Source: Bacteroidales bacterium (GTDB taxonomy: Bacteria; Bacteroidota; Bacteroidia; Bacteroidales; WCHB1-69). Taken from it: a DNA stretch of 9,146 bases. Within the stretch, counting starts at the first letter, position 1. Every line of letters begins with the position of its first letter. The notes beneath the pieces were generated by a model, which was not told the DNA's origin, did no database searches, and was given only the letters and a program-made list of their open reading frames with translations. Below are positions 6,357 through 9,146 of the stretch, in pieces. The stretch is from positions 1-9,146 of the forward strand of contig JAEEUY010000124.1 of NCBI GenBank assembly GCA_016290715.1. Reading direction: 5' to 3'. The translations under genes were made by a program, and so were the position numbers.

Positions 6357-9146
6357 CTATTCTGTTTCTTCGTCAGCTTCCGGTTCTTCTTCTTTCACAT
6401 AGAATTTACGCAAGAACTTATCTTTTTGACCGCGATTACCTAACTTATAGGTAAAAGAGGCTTTCCCATCGCCACCAGCCAACATTCTTTTTTGCGCTTT
6501 TGTAGCTCTAATTGCATCTGTAAAACGAGTATCCGTAGAAAAACCATACACTTGATTATTTTCAAATTGGAAGAAGAAACAAACATCATTCACTTCGCAG
6601 TAGATATAGAGTTTATTGCGTGAACCACGTTTTTCAATAACTATTTTACCAGGCAGCATTTTATTCACTTCCTTGGAATTGCATATTACCATCGGCAATT
6701 TTTGTTGAGAAACAAAAGCTTTCAGGGCAGGATTCCACACAAAACCGATATTGGCAAACACAAATTTCACACGCAAATCTTGAGGAAGTTTTTGAGCTTG
6801 GCCGTGAACAGAAACCTCGTAAGCATAATCTTCATAATCCCGTTCTTTCAAAATGGTTTTCATTGCCAAGTCGTAAGCTTCATTTTCCCACGCATCGAAA
6901 AATTCGGCGGTAGCATTATCAATATGAGTATTCATTAGTTTCATCGATTGCTCATTGAAAAAGAAGTCAATGGTGGTGGTGAGGCTCATTTCGGCCGAGT
7001 CGGCTTTCATGTAGTTCACAACAGTACCCAGCGTTTTAAAATCAACACGCCCCAATTTTGCCCCCATGTCAATACTACCACTACCCTGCGCAATACACTC
7101 TTTTTTATTCAATGTAATGATATTTTCAGGAATATCAGGATCTTCCAACTTAGCCATGGAAGCGGCTCGGAAGCATTGTGTCTCTTCATCAAAATCAATA
7201 TAACCCGTTGCAGATATATATTCAGAATCATTAAACTGATCTTTATGTGCCCCGAAACAAGTATAAATTCTTCCTGAGACATTGGCAGAGGCAATAGCCA
7301 CCACCGCCTTTTGTTTGTTCACATCCAAGGCATGAGGTCCTATTTCAATCAGTACATGATCCGGATTGATTTGACCATTTAATTGAAGACGGGCACGTTG
7401 CACCGTATCGCAATCGTGCACTAACTGCACACCCCCAACAAAGGTCAAGAACTCGTTGGCACTGCTCAACTCTGCACGACCATCGAAAGCAAAATGCGGA
7501 CTCAACTTGAAATCCCTGTCAAACGGGATGGGAGCATACCCTTTGGTATATTCATAAAACCATAACGAATCAAACTTGAGTACTTGCACCTCCTTGTTCA
7601 TATCTATATAATCGTACTTCCCGTTGCCATTGAATTCGCGCCCGGAGACAATGGTGAGCGAGCAGTCATAAAGTTCATGATATTTATTTTCGTAGTCGGC
7701 GACAATACGAGCCGAGTCAAGTTTCTTAATTTCAGCATATTCCAAAATAGTAATCTCTCCATTATTGGGCACTATGGCGGCATCACCCACATGAACATAG
7801 CGCACCCCGTGACATTGGATGATATTGGTTTTAAAATTGAATTCAGCCGCAGTGGAGGTGAATTGAAGACCTTTTTTCTTAGCTGATGTCGCTGTCAGCT
7901 CATTGCCCGTGCTTTCCATATCCACCAGTTTCTTGGCTGGAGTACTATTAATATCCACATTTTTATACGGGTCATCCCATTGGAAAATCAAGATATCCTC
8001 ATCTATCGGATCCCAATCAAACTTAGCTGCATTGGTTTTAAATTCATTTTTCACGAAAATGACCTCCGATGCCTTGCCATTGGACTCAAAGTGGCCCTTT
8101 CTTTTTTGGAAATCGATGTGTGAATTGTAATTATCTGTTGAAAATACAAATTCATTGGTTTGGTACAGGTCATAAATACGCAAGTCAGCGGCATCGGAAA
8201 AGAGCTCATGATGCTTAAAACTAAACAGTTTGGAAGTAATATCCGCACGATTAAAGTTAAGCGTGCCCGTACCGAACATTCCTGTAGGAGTAAGTTTGGA
8301 GTTACCCGTCAAGGTAGTCTCGTTAAAAATTGACATCGGCACTGACTGTGTATAAACGAACATTTGATCTGCGTATGGCTCCCACCGCAAAGAGGCATAT
8401 TCCACCTTGGCGGGAGGAAATTCAACGCCTGCCATCTGCTCTTCTACCACGTGCGAAGTAGCATTACCCGTAGTGGCATCCAAGAAAAACACAAGACTGT
8501 CGGACTCTGTAGTGGATGTCAGATATTTGATTGTTCCTTTGCCACGCAATCCTCTATTACTCAAGTCAATCATACCCTCATAAGTTCCTTTACCCTTATA
8601 CGCAGCCAGAAATTCCCCATCCGTTTTATGCACAAAACCAAGAGAAAAATCGGGGCGGACCTTCAATTCGTGGCGAATATCAGGGAAAATACCGCCCGAA
8701 ATCAGCTGCCCTTCATAACGAATCGAATCCGTGTCAAAATTATCCAGATTGGTGATGGTAAAAAGATCCAACTGATAGAAAAATTTCTTTCTGTCATAGT
8801 GGCGATTAAACGTAAACGGATGATCATAATAAACCCTTCCCCCCTCACTACTGGAGAAATAAGGATATTTGGGATTATCTATTTTCCCTGACTTGTTATG
8901 AGGCATATCAATGTACAACGTTCCGGCCAAGTCTTCAATCGGGCTCATCACCTTGGTAAGCCGGTACTCGCCATACATATTCATCGGACCATTTTTATCC
9001 TCCACATACATAATCAGCGAATCAATATCGTTCATCCGCACCTTAAACTGTTCATAGTCAAATTCGCACGAATGGGTAACAAAATCAAACAAACCGGCAA
9101 TAATACGGCCGGAAAAGGACATATCCCGATCTTTTTTGATAACCAC
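6357..9146 (-). CDS. Very large repetitive beta-rich protein of unknown function, 3' part
   Basis: The frame is open from the right window edge to a TAG at 6357-6359, giving 929 residues; the gene probably starts outside. The edge codon GTG may be an internal valine. I do not recognise a named domain. Numbered from the edge, glycine- and aromatic-rich beta-type segments recur. Two seem to be copies of one module: 187-230, with LRGKGTIKYL then SDSLVFFLDATTG, and 277-324, with MFGTGTLNFN then SKLFSFKHHELFSDAADLRI. Other segments include DLAGTLYIDMPHNKSG (72-87), GRVYYDHPFTF (103-113) and GNGKYDYIDMN in the middle part. There is no membrane segment in this part, and cysteines are few. The C-terminus is charged and acidic, KEEEPEADEETE. 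The pattern (G-x-G-x-hydrophobic strands alternating with D/S-rich turns) suggests an elongated envelope or periplasmic protein of the LptA/AsmA-like structural type, but that is inference. Confidence 0.8.
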   Translation of the reverse strand: MVIKKDRDMSFSGRIIAGLFDFVTHSCEFDYEQFKVRMNDIDSLIMYVEDKNGPMNMYGEYRLTKVMSPIEDLAGTLYIDMPHNKSGKIDNPKYPYFSSSEGGRVYYDHPFTFNRHYDRKKFFYQLDLFTITNLDNFDTDSIRYEGQLISGGIFPDIRHELKVRPDFSLGFVHKTDGEFLAAYKGKGTYEGMIDLSNRGLRGKGTIKYLTSTTESDSLVFFLDATTGNATSHVVEEQMAGVEFPPAKVEYASLRWEPYADQMFVYTQSVPMSIFNETTLTGNSKLTPTGMFGTGTLNFNRADITSKLFSFKHHELFSDAADLRIYDLYQTNEFVFSTDNYNSHIDFQKRKGHFESNGKASEVIFVKNEFKTNAAKFDWDPIDEDILIFQWDDPYKNVDINSTPAKKLVDMESTGNELTATSAKKKGLQFTSTAAEFNFKTNIIQCHGVRYVHVGDAAIVPNNGEITILEYAEIKKLDSARIVADYENKYHELYDCSLTIVSGREFNGNGKYDYIDMNKEVQVLKFDSLWFYEYTKGYAPIPFDRDFKLSPHFAFDGRAELSSANEFLTFVGGVQLVHDCDTVQRARLQLNGQINPDHVLIEIGPHALDVNKQKAVVAIASANVSGRIYTCFGAHKDQFNDSEYISATGYIDFDEETQCFRAASMAKLEDPDIPENIITLNKKECIAQGSGSIDMGAKLGRVDFKTLGTVVNYMKADSAEMSLTTTIDFFFNEQSMKLMNTHIDNATAEFFDAWENEAYDLAMKTILKERDYEDYAYEVSVHGQAQKLPQDLRVKFVFANIGFVWNPALKAFVSQQKLPMVICNSKEVNKMLPGKIVIEKRGSRNKLYIYCEVNDVCFFFQFENNQVYGFSTDTRFTDAIRATKAQKRMLAGGDGKASFTYKLGNRGQKDKFLRKFYVKEEEPEADEETE

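Noticed and set aside
6166..6402. Plus-strand open frame of 78 codons, with an internal ATG at 6223
   Set aside because: It begins inside the hairpin, translates repeat copy B, and ends inside the large gene on the other strand. Both repeat copies can be read to give an AC-x-x-HAK string, which follows from the shared GCGTGCC...GCACGC palindrome.

Overview
The window looks like chromosomal DNA of a Bacteroidales bacterium, probably a gut Bacteroides or close relative. The pointers are a DUF4491 protein (a Bacteroidota family), a fused ResB-CcsA cytochrome c synthase with a Bacteroidota-type extra periplasmic domain, A-rich translation starts without Shine-Dalgarno sequences, and a signal peptide and lipoprotein N-terminus of the expected kind. 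No rRNA, tRNA, CRISPR array, transposase or phage gene is visible.

Left part (1-5520), all on the + strand: the 3' end of an imelysin-family (M75-like) gene; a di-haem DUF1111/COG3488 'thiol oxidoreductase' lipoprotein; a full-length CcsBA cytochrome c synthase; a small DUF4491 membrane protein that apparently starts with TTG; and, 2 nt later, a small outer-membrane beta-barrel-like protein. The first three fit together. Imelysin and DUF1111 proteins are recurrent operon partners in iron/haem-related periplasmic systems, and CcsBA is the kind of enzyme that would attach the two haems to the DUF1111 protein. The last two are translationally coupled and of unknown role.

Middle (5521-6356): an 836-bp convergent intergenic stretch with no convincing gene but much nucleic-acid structure. 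It holds a TACAAA tandem repeat, two diverged same-direction copies of a multi-hairpin element whose stems differ in sequence but keep their pairing, a 104-bp-span inverted repeat, and a 14-bp hairpin whose six-base loop is exactly complementary to a site just upstream. The whole block may be one compound dispersed repeat.

Right part (6357-9146), - strand: the 3' 929 codons of a very large protein I do not recognise. It is rich in beta-type, glycine-containing repeats and has an acidic tail; its start lies outside the window.

Most worth following up: the covarying hairpin pair and the loop-complementary hairpin in the middle block, the haem client/haem synthase pairing with an apparently missing transmembrane histidine in the synthase, and the unknown giant protein.
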